Source of the DNA: Cornus controversa
Taxonomy: Eukaryota > Streptophyta > Magnoliopsida > Cornales > Cornaceae
Direction of reading: 5' to 3'
Length of the DNA: 64,000 bases
Assembly (NCBI GenBank): GCA_026545225.1
Contig: CM048848.1
Span: 19,136,806-19,200,805 of the forward strand
How positions within the stretch are numbered: the first letter of the stretch is position 1; every line of letters begins with the position of its first letter. The translations under genes and the position numbers were made by a program. The notes beneath the pieces are model-generated. The model did not search any database and had not been told where the DNA came from. It saw only the letters and a program-made list of their open reading frames with translations. Positions 54,696 to 64,000 of the stretch are shown here, piece by piece.

Positions 54696-56171
54696 TGATC
54701 AGCGTTGAATGTTATGCATTCTAGCCTTTTAATTTGCATATTTTATTCTCTTGGTGTTAGATTATTTGTGATTTTACTCTATTTTTGTGTTTTTGGTATT
54801 TTCAAGGCCTTAATGATTATTTCAGTTAAAACTATGATTTTTAGACTTTTAAAGATAACATTCAAGAGGGTTATATGAAGCCTACATCAAGTGGATCAAT
54901 TCGACTCCATATTTCAACTCAAAATAACCCAAGGAAGTGGCCTAAGAGAATTATAACTGCTTAAGGGTATTTCGGGCTGAAATTCAATTTTACGCGTAAT
55001 ATAGTTTTATTCCCATTTTGTAAAATAGCCCGTAACCTTTATTTTCGAGCATCAAAACGGTCCAATTCCCAAATGAGTCAAACAAAATTCGATTCTGGAC
55101 ATTGTTGTATTTTACGTAATTTTCGTAAATTGGACTTCTGAGGTGTCAAACATTGGGCCGAAATTCAGTAGGAAAATCCACCTGATCAGGGCCTACAGGA
55201 AAACACTAATTGTCTCCAAATTAGATGGGGAGACTTCATATTCTTTTGGCCATTAAAAGTGATGAATTGGAGCTGTAATGAGGACCTTGGGCAGTAGCTT
55301 TGAAGAGCTTTTGGAATGGAGAATCATAGAGAACAAGGCATAGCAATACTTCCATGGAGATGACGTCTTCTTCCTCAATAGTTGAAGTGTCTTCTCCTAC
55401 CATGAGCGGCTAGTTCAACCACTAGGATTTTAATGTAGCGCTAACTAAGGATCAATGGTTTGATTGTTCTAATTATTGGGAATTTTTGTATTCGTGCATA
55501 GATTGTGTAATTTAGAGGATTATTCTTATAAAATTGAGCATTAAAAGTCTTATAAATTCAGTTTCAATAATTTCTTATCTTGTCTTAGATACTTAATTGT
55601 TGTAATTGAACTCAATCCCTCTTATTTTCTGTGATTATGAGAGAGATTATTACACAATGCTAATTATTGAGTATATCATTAAAAGTTTTGATGGATTATG
55701 CCTAGAGAAGATAGATCATACTGCAACCTAGAGTAGAGTAGTTAGGCAGATGGCTCTTGCCAATCGAAGATAGTCCAGGACTTTGCCTTAATCATATATT
55801 ATCCTCTTAACAGTTAGAGGTGAGCTTATAGCCACTGACACCACTTATGCATGATATAATTCCCATAGTTAGTGTAATTGACCATTGATTGTGAAGTTAG
55901 TGGTAAAGTCAATAACCCTAGATTTATTTCATACAATCTACAATCTACACTCCTTACTTCCCTCGCATTTATTTAATTGCTTTCATTAATTAATTTAGTA
56001 TAAAAATCAGCAATCTATTCTTTCTTAATTTAATTAGAATTAATTTCATTTATCCAACACAGTCAGACCACAGTCCCTGAGGATCGACACCCCTTTCGAT
56101 AGCCCTATTCTGCAGAGAATTCATTCTATTGCAAAGTGTTATATTTTAATTGATAGACTTATCCACGATCA
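54696..56171 (+). repeat. AthC 3' LTR, about 1.48 kb
   Basis: TGATCAGCGTTGAATG ... CCACGATCA. Colinear with AthB LTRs but clearly more diverged. Its end differs (ATCCACGATCA instead of CACACGAATCA), so the last bases are placed by TGAT/ATCA symmetry. Confidence 0.8.
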
Positions 56172-57539
56172 CCTTTTCTAGTCACTTTTCTTTTAGGTTA
56201 TACCTACCTATGAAGGCATAGATCTTATCATCAATTTGTATGGTTTAATTTTCAAGATTATATTCAATCAAGCATATTTGGGTGTATATTCTAAATTCAT
56301 CGTAGATATAAGAATGCAACATAGAGACATAAAGGTAACTGTACTTGGTACAGATGTTATGAGGTGCCTAACACCTTTCCCGCGCATACTCAATCTCCCG
56401 AATCTAATTATGTAGACTAGATGATTATTAAATAAAGTATCTCCAGGGCTTTCATTGACCTAATATATGTCAAATTATGCTAATTCTTTTTTAAGTCATT
56501 AGACATTCATAGTTGACCTAGCACACCTTGACTCCAATGTTAGATAGCGACTCCATACACATGTCAATTGGCCCTATAAATCTGCATTAGCCACTCTGTC
56601 ATATAGAACCGAATTGCCACTATAGTGGCATCCACATTCCCTATACGCCATCCTTCTTTTTTTCGGCACTCCTTCCCAATATCTCTAGGAGAAGTAGTGG
56701 GTGGGAAAAATCTGGGCATGATAGCTGGGCACTTTTATTTGTAAAACTGTAACAAACTAAACCTGTATGAGATAGGATGGTTTGTCTCATGTATTGGGGT
56801 CCTTGACTCTAAGTCATTATGTTAATGTTGTTGGAGTGCACTGAACTAGATCACCTTGTCATTATTTTGGTGTGATTCTTATCTACTAGATACATTAAGC
56901 TCTAAATTCTGAGAGATTTAATGGACTCAAATTTCAGTGTTGGTCACTTTGACTTACCAATGTGTGAGATCTCTTAAGGTCAATACCACGGTATCTTAGA
57001 GTATCTAATGTTAGAACTGTGGAAACACAAATGCACAACATGAAATCCACACTCTTTATAAGAGTAACATAATATCTCCTTAATGCAATTTAATAAGTTT
57101 GTTCTCTAAAACATGGCCAGGACATTTAAGTAAAATAGTTACTAAATTGTTTTTCTATTTTTTATTTAGAAAAATATTTGTTTTGAAAATTCTTTTATAA
57201 AAGAATTTGATTCAATGATTATAAGGTTTTGAATTGGTTACTCAATGAATATAAGAAGTAAGACAGACTTAGGTGGGGCAGTACTAATTAATTTTTTTTG
57301 GGGATACTTATGGATATTCGATAGGGAAGGGGGTTATACGTAATTATTTAGTATGACAATGCCTTGTTGTAATTTTTAGATATTAGAGTGCAATTACAGT
57401 AATATAATGTTAATTATTGTAATTAAATGGATATAATAGAGTTACGAGAATATTTTTATGCAATTGGAGCTAGGATAAGAAAATACTTTTGATCCTCATC
57501 TTTAGCCCTATCGGGTAAGATGGTGTACATATTTATGGA
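56172..57539. other. Unassigned sequence, possible Tat/Ogre-type LTR fragment
   Basis: No coding frame. GAGGTGCCTAACACCTTTCCC (56351-56371) with CTCCCGAATCTAA, and TAGCGACTCCATACACA about 190 bp later, recall the GGGTGCCTAACACCTTCCC and GGCGACTCC motifs that I remember from Tat/Ogre-type LTR and leader regions. The rest is AT-rich and unrecognised. Confidence 0.35.
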
Positions 57540-57866
57540 TCAAGTCTCTGTTCGGATAATAGCCGTAAAATTATTCTGAAATATTTTGAGAGATACAGTT
57601 GGATCCCACAAGTAGGCCAAGGTAGAGAAAGAGTGTTCTCCTACATTAACGATTTGAAGATCATCCAAATCTATCAAAAAAATTTCAAATGGTTGTTGAT
57701 TTGGTGAAAAAACATGTGATAAAGATTCGGAAAATTTTAATTTGCTTCCGTTTATCTTGTTCACCTCAACACCAATTACTTCAAAGGCCCACTGTAACAC
57801 AAAATCACATCCTCCTATCCCGACAATGAAACCATGAAGCTGAACCAGGATCTCCATATCTACCAT
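57540..57866 (-). CDS. Unrecognised 108-codon ORF
   Basis: Starts MVDMEILVQLHGF and has no family I recognise. The sequence is of globular composition with mixed hydrophobic strands (FVLQWAFEVIGVEV, FEIFLIDLDDLQIV), without a signal peptide, repeats or zinc motifs. It could be a fragment of a retroelement protease/gag region or of a host gene. No upstream or downstream partner frame is visible, so it may equally be chance. Confidence 0.2.
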   Translation of the reverse strand: MVDMEILVQLHGFIVGIGGCDFVLQWAFEVIGVEVNKINGSKLKFSESLSHVFSPNQQPFEIFLIDLDDLQIVNVGEHSFSTLAYLWDPTVSLKIFQNNFTAIIRTET

Positions 57867-58683
57867 AATTAAACATTCTCCACAGCTCGAAAAAATTTCA
57901 ATATGTATATAATTTAATCTCTACCATAATTAAATCATCTTGAATATCTACATATATAATATTATTCATTTTCATTTATATCAACTCTAATAACGTACAT
58001 TTCATTTAATACAACTTAAAGAGCCAGACCATATATACTCATGCTTTTCTTCTTTATATGAAATGCACGCACTTGATACAAGTGCTCCTGTAAATCCTTA
58101 TTCAGGTAAGTTTCAGGCAAGTAATTTCATGCAAGTTCCACAAGTTGTATGAACTTTTTGTATCTTTCATACTTCATCCTCATGGTGGAATTAAGTGGAT
58201 AGAACCAAGCTTGACCAATCGCATACTAAGCTTGATATAGCACATGCTCCTACCTACTAAAGAGAATGCATGAAAAATTTTCCACTTGTGAAGGGAAAAA
58301 TGATATGATGCAAACTAATTTATAGAATATATGTAAGAACATGTCAGCTGCCATGGATATAAGCTTCTTAATCGCCATTTTGGCGGTGAAGGATCTTATT
58401 TAATCAATTTTTATGGTTTCCACAAAATCATCAACATTCAAATCAAGAGAAGAGAAATTAATTAATAGAAAATGGTCAATTAGGGGGAGGAAGTTAGAAA
58501 TTTTCCCTTGGAGGAGTTAAAATAATAATGAACACAACATTCACGAAATAAGCATATAGATCAATACATCAAATTGCAAAACAAGGATGTCAAACTAATG
58601 GATTAGAGCAGCAACTTTTTATTCAAAGACTTTCTACTCAAAATAGCAGCAATTAAGAACCTTATTTGCTCAAGGCTAGTAAT
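57867..58683. other. AT-rich sequence without recognisable features
   Basis: I see no gene or element here; it precedes the sulfotransferase fragment. Confidence 0.5.
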
Positions 58684-59510
58684 TTAAGATTCAAATTTTT
58701 TTGTCTCGAGTTCAAGCCCAGACCCTTCTAATTTCATCATAGTAATTTGATTAAGGCGTTCTTTCATCTCGTTAGTGAAGTTGTTCTTCCAATCCCCAAC
58801 ACCACCAATGCACTATTTGGAGAACCTGTTGAAGGTCACACACATTTCTTGTTCACCTCCAAATTCTTTAGCCTCTCCAAGCTACACCTCCACAACAACT
58901 TATCAATCTCCTCCACCTCAACAAATGGGCTTCCAAGAAATGAGGCCAATTAACCTTTTCAACTGTTCTTTTGATTCTCTTTTAAGATCTTCATACTTCA
59001 AGAATAATATCTTGTGAGGCATCTTTGAGCTCTGCTTCCAATACTCTAAGCCATGGTCAAAGACAGATCCAAAAGGGCAAACCCCATTACAAAAGTCCTC
59101 GAAGGCCCCCTCAAATTGATATGTGCCTTGTTCGGCGGAAAATTTTAAATGGTTCCGGTCTAGTGATGACATAGTATCACACATTAATTACATACTGACA
59201 CATAAGAGATAATGCATCTATTTTAATGGGTCTTGTTACTATGTGACGTGTGTAATTGGTGTGTGATATCATGTTATCACTACCACAGAAGCATTTAAGT
59301 TTCTCTCCTTAGGTGTCCTCGAAGAGCTAAAAAATGCCACATGGAAACCAAAGTATCCTTTGGCTCCGAGTTATGTAAACAATTTTACATCCAAAATTTT
59401 TAATTGAATCTATTGAGGCACTATAAAACAAGTGAGTATGAAATAGTCTAAGAGATGGCATTCCTGATATCCAGATCATCCCAAAGCATTGCCTCATAAG
59501 TTGATCTAGT
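58684..59510 (-). pseudogene. Cytosolic sulfotransferase (SOT) pseudogene fragment
   Basis: Plant SOTs transfer sulfate from PAPS to small hydroxylated substrates; they are usually intronless and about 330-350 residues. Here the minus strand shows PSLRLFHTHLFYSA and GCKIVYITR, then after a one-base shift KDTLVSMWHF (3'-PAPS binding region). A MITE follows (59163-59280), then FEGAFEDFCNGVCPFG, VFDHGLEYWKQS, ILFLKYEDLKRE, and at the end GDWKNNFTNEMKERL, part of the conserved C-terminal PAPS-binding motif. Stops and shifts occur near 58918 and 59290. The N-terminal third with the PKSGTTW loop is missing, replaced by the Harbinger-like sequence at 59511. This is the only host-type gene trace in the window. 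Confidence 0.85.
59163..59280. mobile_element. 118-bp MITE inside the sulfotransferase pseudogene
   Basis: Terminal inverted repeats of about 30 bp: GTGATGACATAGTATCACAC at the left and the complement of GTGTGTGATATCATGTTATCAC at the right, continuing through TAATTACA. It is flanked by TA on both sides (59161-59162 and 59281-59282), as expected for a TA-targeting element. It has no coding capacity and separates two sulfotransferase coding blocks. Confidence 0.78.
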
Positions 59511-60540
59511 AAGAGCATCCACACTAGCATCTCTTAATTTAGCTCTTTGAATTTTAAATTTGGAGAGCAAGCAGAGCAGAATCTCCAGATTTTGGCTCCA
59601 CATTAAACTTTCCAGATTTTCGCTAGTAAAAAATAATACTATTTTAATAAATTTAAATATATATGTACATATATTAAAACTTAATTTTTTAAACAATACA
59701 ATATCCATTATGAATTAAACAAAATACAACAATACAATCAAACTTTCCTACCAATTGCACAAATCCAATAGATTGCTTCTGGCAGAGCGTGCATGCATCT
59801 CCTTCAATAACTCATGTTGTCATTTTTGATAAGTCATACTCTCATTGATTATGTTGTCATTGAATCTGAATCCCTTAGCATTACCTTATGTTCTTCACGT
59901 CTTTGTTTCATTTCAATCTCTTTCAAACGGGTGTCTCTGCTACTATCTTGGCATCCAAAATTTATCAGTTACAATATCAATTTTGGCTATTTCTTGATCA
60001 AAACTAGAAATGGATGAAGACTAGAAGTTGCCAAAATCTTGTTGTTTTTTCTTATTTCGGCTTTACTCCGCTGCTTTCCGTCCTAGTGGTAGTTCTAAGG
60101 GTTGAGAATTTGCAATTTCTGGTGAATCATTTGACACTCCAAATATCGCCGATCCTTCAACCGAACTTGCTTTCGGGGCTTCATTACTTGATATAGTTGG
60201 TAAGTCTGAGAAAGCAACAGGCTCGTTCACATCAATGTTGATTCCACTACTTCTCTTCTTCCACAAATTATTTTTTATTCTCGCTTGTTTGAAAAAATGT
60301 GATTTTCATTTTGAAGTGTTTCTCAAAATGTTCCAACAGCTTCCATGTTTAAATTCCTCGTTGGCAGTGGCATGTTTAAATTTCATGTCTTGGTACATCT
60401 TATCCCCTCTCAAGCGTACCAAAACTGAGAACCGTAGGCCTCACTCATCATGCCACCTCCATCTGTACCCATTGTATAAAACGGGACCTATCCAAATTTC
60501 AACTCAGCCACCTTCTCTACGCACTACGGGTCGGTAAGCT
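59511..60540. mobile_element. PIF/Harbinger-like element remnant
   Basis: Left end TAAGAGCATCCACACTAGCATCTC has the form of a Harbinger-type terminus (GAGCATCCACA) preceded by TAA, a possible TWA target copy. Inside lies a NAM-associated ORF. The other terminus was not found, and GypE-related sequence starts by about 60705. Confidence 0.5.
60063..60352 (-). pseudogene. NAM-associated (no apical meristem-associated C-terminal) domain ORF fragment
   Basis: The minus-strand frame starts at FKHGSCWNILRNTSKWK (about 60350), the F.H..CW.IL....KW signature of this domain, followed by a Ser/Pro/Glu-rich linker (SSVEGSAIFGVSND) and LPLGRKAAE, matching the RP(L/I)GRKAAK motif. It then decays, with stops below 60063. 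Such ORFs occur in plant PIF/Harbinger-type elements and in host paralogues. The element context favours the former. Confidence 0.6.
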
Positions 60541-60710
60541 GATCTGAAATTATCCTCCAAATAATAGTAGGTGTAACCATTACACACGCTACAAAAAAAT
60601 TTAGCTAAATCATCAACGTTTTTCTTGTGAGAACATATATTGCAACCTTTTATAGTTGCTGAACAAAAGTCTTTCCCAAGAGATAATGTCACCAGGTCCT
60701 CAAGGCATAG
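60510..60710 (-). pseudogene. Open frame with a C4 zinc-finger-like motif
   Basis: About 67 codons read LSLGKDFCSATIKGCNICSHKKN and DDLAKFFCSVCNGYTYYYL. The pattern C-x2-C-x12-C-x2-C with an aromatic tail is reminiscent of RPA-type DNA-binding zinc ribbons (found in Helitron-associated proteins), but the match is weak. It lies between the GypE RNase H trace and the Harbinger remnant. No start or partner is seen. Confidence 0.25.
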
Positions 60711-61225
60711 TCCACACGCACCCCAGACCCTATAATGACTCATCGGTACATACCAAGTACTCAAAGCCACTCTAAAGGGTAGCTAGAATAGGTGCAGTTG
60801 TCAACCTGTTCTTCAACTCATCAAACGCCATCTAACAAGAATAATTGGAAACGAAAAGCACACCCTTTTTAGGTAAATGGGTGAGAGGGCTAGCACTCTT
60901 GGAAAAGCCCTTAATGAACCTACAACAATAACCAACTAACCCCAGAAAACTACGAATCTCCGTGGGTGAGCTAGGTTGCCCCCACTCCATATCGCGGACA
61001 CCTTGCTTTGATCTACCGCTATCCTTTCTCAAATACTATATGGCCCAAGAACTTCACCTCCCTCTGCCAGAAATCTTACTTCTCAAACTTTGCCTACAAC
61101 TGGTGATCTCTTAGTGTCTACAAAACGATACAAAGATGTCTGGCATGATCCTCCTCTGACCTAGAAGTAGGCCTGGTGCCTGAAGCTAGGTAAATTACAA
61201 AGTCTATCTCACGACTCGGTGGTAG
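60705..61225 (-). pseudogene. pol: GypE RT remnant lacking the catalytic palm
   Basis: After protease the frame reads REIDFVIYLASGT and then jumps directly to SRSEEDHARHL and LRDHQL, segments that in GypD are separated by the whole fingers/palm region. Then comes [32 protein letters not shown] and a short RNase H beginning (FEYLVCTDESL). Several stops. RT activity is impossible for this copy. Confidence 0.85.
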
Positions 61226-61700
61226 TCTTAGAATTTCCTAAAACACATCCTGAAAGTCTCGTACCACTGGAATGGGATCCGTAGAAACTGTATTTTCCTC
61301 CGGAGACTCCTCACTAATAAAGAATAGGCGAGTTCTAGACCCTTCATTTGATTGTGGTATAACAACCAAATAGACCTCCTGACCCGGTATAACAAAAGAA
61401 TTGCCTGATCATGGTAATTGACATGGGCATGATAATTCGATAACCAATCCATCCTGACTATAACATCATATGAATTCATGTCTAAGACCAATGGGTCCAC
61501 TAAGAACCTGAGATTGCCAATGCCTATAGTGACTTGACTACAACGTTCCCGTAATATTGTACTAACTCCCAATGGTGTAGTTATAGTAAGTTGAGAACTA
61601 CACGACTGAGTAAGTATACCCGATATCCTAACAAACGACTGAGACACAAAAGAGTGAGATGCCCAGTATCAAATAAGAACACAATCAAAGTTACCCTTTA
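61226..61700 (-). pseudogene. pol: GypE aspartic protease
   Basis: Reads FDTG at about 61660-61672, then a one-base deletion inside the active-site motif; ASHSFVSQSFVRISG continues in the next frame. LTITTPLGVSTILRERC, LVDPLVLDMNSYDVIVRMDWLSNYHAHV follow. Closely parallel to the GypD protease. Confidence 0.85.
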
Positions 61701-62339
61701 TTGGAACCCTACCCTCGATCACCTGAAGAGTCTGCTCATCATATGGCATGACGTTGTAAACCCTCCCATAGTTCACCTATTAAACATATTGCCCTGCTAT
61801 TTCCATTTTTCTTTTCCACTATCTGGCTAGCGGAGTATCTATCATTTCGTTTCTCCTCTATCATTTCCTATAGTCCCTCCTTATTTGACAGTGCTGCAAT
61901 GCAGCATCAACCACCTGATTGTAAGTGAAATAAACTATAGTACCCACAATAACCTGTTGAGTAGTCTAAATCAATCCCTTCACAAAATAGATCACCTTAT
62001 TCTCTTCAGTGTTCACCTCCTTAAGTGCAACAATGATAAATTAGTCAACTTCTGCTCCGACCCTGCGATTGTCCTGTCCTTCTTCTATAAGTCCAGGAAT
62101 TTTCTCATGTGAAATACTTTTGAATCCTTCCCAACTGTTAGGTTGTTCCACTGGTAATGGAATACGCACCATTTACAGTGGCTGCTGTGGTGGCGGCTAA
62201 TTCTAAAGAGTAGTCGCCACTCCTGTACCTACAGCCTAAGTGATCATGACTACCAAATCGAGAGGAAGTCCTACATTTCCATCCTGAACATTATCCTGAC
62301 CTTAGTTGTGGTTCGCATTCCTTCTCCTACGGGGCGACA
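61701..62339 (-). pseudogene. gag: GypE gag, strongly degenerate
   Basis: Starts MSPRRRRNANHN at the ATG at 62337-62339, followed at once by a stop. Traces of the PPPQQP and LPVEQPNSWEGF blocks, of LQHCQIRRDYRK and of the GRVYNVMPYDEQ segment are visible, but no long open frame or clean knuckle remains. A large part of the gag core seems deleted. Confidence 0.65.
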
Positions 62340-62478
62340 TCTAAATAAAATCCCAATAATAGACTAAGATATGTAGAGTACAATAAACCCTCTACTTAGA
62401 TTCTATTTATCAGAATACGCAATGCGGAAGATACCTTACGACGGACCCTACAGAACCGAGGATACTTGAACCTGGAAT

Positions 62479-62490
62479 GCTCTGATACCA
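62479..62490 (-). other. GypE primer binding site (tRNA-iMet type)
   Basis: TGGTATCAGAGC on the minus strand, two bases from the LTR end GGGGGTATTTCA. Confidence 0.88.
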
Positions 62491-62492
62491 AA

Positions 62493-64000
62493 TGAAATAC
62501 CCCCAGAAAAAAACCGTTCATGAGGTGGCCAGTCTCATACACAAAACCTGGGAGATACATACAACTGGTAGCAACAAGCATAGAATACAAAAGACAAATT
62601 AAAATAAATTCTAAAAGCTAAACAGAAAATTCCACTGAATTGAAATAACCGATAAATAATTAGTTATATGCCTGGTAATACAATTTGGAAGTCCCGTAAC
62701 GCAAGGACCCCTTAACCAGAATAAACACAAGTTTAAGACTCTAATTTAAAACCAACAACCAAAACCTCCAAAAGAGTTCATAGTCTGACCCTTGAATAAG
62801 AGGATAGGTTTCTACCCTGTGACCGATGAGAAGAGATGTCTGCCACAACTAACCCTAAAACTCTATCCTTGCAGTGGAACCTGTCTGAAACCTGAAATAT
62901 CAACAAAGTGGGTTAAACCCACGAGCAAGTTCTATCTACTACATTCCAATCAGAGAACCAATATACATACCCTCAGTATAAGGGACACAAAAGAAAATAA
63001 TAGATTTAACATACAAGCTATTCTTATTCCAGTTTCATGTTTTCAAAACAACAGTCATTAATTATAATATTCCACCCAAATCCTTATTACGCAAAAGTGA
63101 TCACATTTCTTAAGTTCAGTAGAAATAAACATAACATGAAATAATATCAAGTTTAAGCAATCCTAACATGCCATCATTTAATCTTTTGATACCTTAATAG
63201 GTATAGATATATACATACTTTCCTATTTAGTTCATATTTTTCAGAAGTAAAATCATCTTATACATTGTTCCAACAAACCCTTATCATCCAACAATGAACA
63301 CATTCTTTAAGTTCAAAATAAAGAAAACATATGCATACATGTATAGATACCTTATTAGGTATGGGCGATCCTGACACGCCAAATAAAATGTATAGATACC
63401 TTATTAGGTATGGGCGATCCTGACACGCCAAATAAAATGTATAGATACCTTATTAGGTATGGGCGATCCTGACACGCCGGGCAATCCTTACATGCCAAAT
63501 AAAATACATAGATACCTTATTAGGTATGGGCGATCCTGACACGCTGGGCAATCCTTACATGCCAAATAAAATACATAGATACCTTATTAGGTATGGGCGA
63601 TCCTGACACGCTGGGCAATCCTTACATGCCAAATAAAATACATAGATACCTTATTAGGTATGGGCGATCCTGACACGCCGGACAATCCTTACATGCCAAA
63701 ATAAAATGCATAGATACATTCCAATATGCAATACAAAATAACAAGGTGCATTATGATTTAATTTGCACAAACCGTTATTTCAAATCATCCAACATGAAAT
63801 TATCATCATAAGATAAATCGTTCACAAGTAGACTATAATCAAGTATTTGATGGGCATTTATATCCTTAAAGAAAATTACATTCAAGTAAATCAAATAACT
63901 CAAACATCCATTAAAGAAGCAATTTCCCAACTCAACCTTCAATGCACTCAAATATATGAGGGAGTCTAAACCTAACTTTTATCTAGGTTTCTGGGCATAT
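62493..64000 (-). repeat. GypE 5' LTR (continues past the window edge)
   Basis: On the plus strand it begins TGAAATACCCCCAG. Non-coding and AT-rich, with a tandem repeat field at 63341-63718. The family LTR starts TGTAATA on the minus strand, and the window ends with CTGGGCATAT, so the LTR may end a few bases beyond the edge (inference). Confidence 0.75.
63341..63718. repeat. Tandem repeat of 49- and 67-bp units in the GypE LTR
   Basis: Units start at 63341, 63390, 63439, 63506, 63573, 63640 and 63708. The first two are 49 bp (TATAGATACCTTATTAGGTATGGGCGATCCTGACACGCC plus AAATAAAATG). The next ones are 67-68 bp because an 18-bp GGGCAATCCTTACATGCC block is added. ATACCTTATTAGGTAT is itself a near-perfect inverted repeat in each unit. 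Confidence 0.92.

Larger units (their letters stand above)
60705..64000 (-). mobile_element. GypE: Ty3/gypsy element with internal pol deletion, cut by window edge
   Basis: Minus strand: LTR (62493 to at least 64000), iMet PBS, gag, protease, RT without its palm, and the beginning of RNase H, ending near 60705. It is related to GypD in gag leader, protease and LTR end. Multiple stops throughout. Confidence 0.82.

Noticed and set aside
63341..63718. Regularly spaced repeats, considered as a CRISPR array
   Set aside because: Units are contiguous without unique spacers and lie in a plant retrotransposon LTR.

Overview
The window is dicot-type plant intergenic DNA: AT-rich, with no intact host gene, and about 90 percent of it is nested, decayed LTR retrotransposons. 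I saw no tRNA, rRNA or bacterial-type features. Host-like material is confined to the right side: a broken cytosolic sulfotransferase with a MITE inside it (58684-59510) and a PIF/Harbinger-like remnant carrying a NAM-associated ORF (about 59511-60540). The species cannot be named from sequence alone.

Layout, using my own labels. DelF (1-5742, minus) is a Tekay/Del-like Ty3/gypsy element with a 3 kb LTR, cut by the window edge. It sits in a MARKR-type ORF (5743-6680, minus) that probably belongs to Cop, a Ty1/copia element (gag 8310-10373, 5' LTR from 10447 to about 11605, minus). Cop sits in the gag of AthA, an Athila-like Ty3/gypsy element (about 11606-26439, minus). AthA is also split by AthB1 (12939-24124, minus, TSD ACAGC). 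AthA follows directly on a 39-bp scar of a GypD-type LTR (26440-26478). The scar adjoins AthC, an older plus-strand Athila-like element (integrase end at 26479, 3' LTR ending at 56171). AthC is interrupted by AthB2 (27980-37989, plus, TSD GTATT) and by GypD (38473-52553, plus, TSD CCRGA). GypD's 5' LTR is split by AthB3 (38699-48685, minus, TSD CTGCA). GypE (about 60705 to the right edge, minus) is another gypsy element, with a tandem-repeat LTR.

The most interesting system is the AthB/AthC family. Its full plan is LTR, Asp-type PBS, gag, protease, RT, RNase H, (integrase), a spacer full of GGGCGATCGATCGCCC-like palindromes, a long extra ORF beginning MAPKR with a C-terminal coiled coil, a 1.6 kb conserved non-coding tail and a PPT. 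The tail holds two further copies of the PPT sequence at fixed distances. AthB1 and AthB2 share one deletion that removes integrase but keeps the extra ORF, and share a stop codon in the gag leader. They therefore look like an amplified, trans-mobilised sub-family. AthB3 has gone further: it keeps gag, the palindromic spacer, the PPT copies and the LTRs, and has lost protease, RT, RNase H, integrase and almost all of the extra ORF. What survives in AthB3 points to candidate cis-acting elements.

The copia element has a similar-looking ORF (MARKR start) behind its own palindrome-rich spacer (GGACCGGTCC). Four families in this window carry clusters of short self-complementary words. Family names, domains and TSDs come from reading the sequence; lineage names and functional roles are inference.
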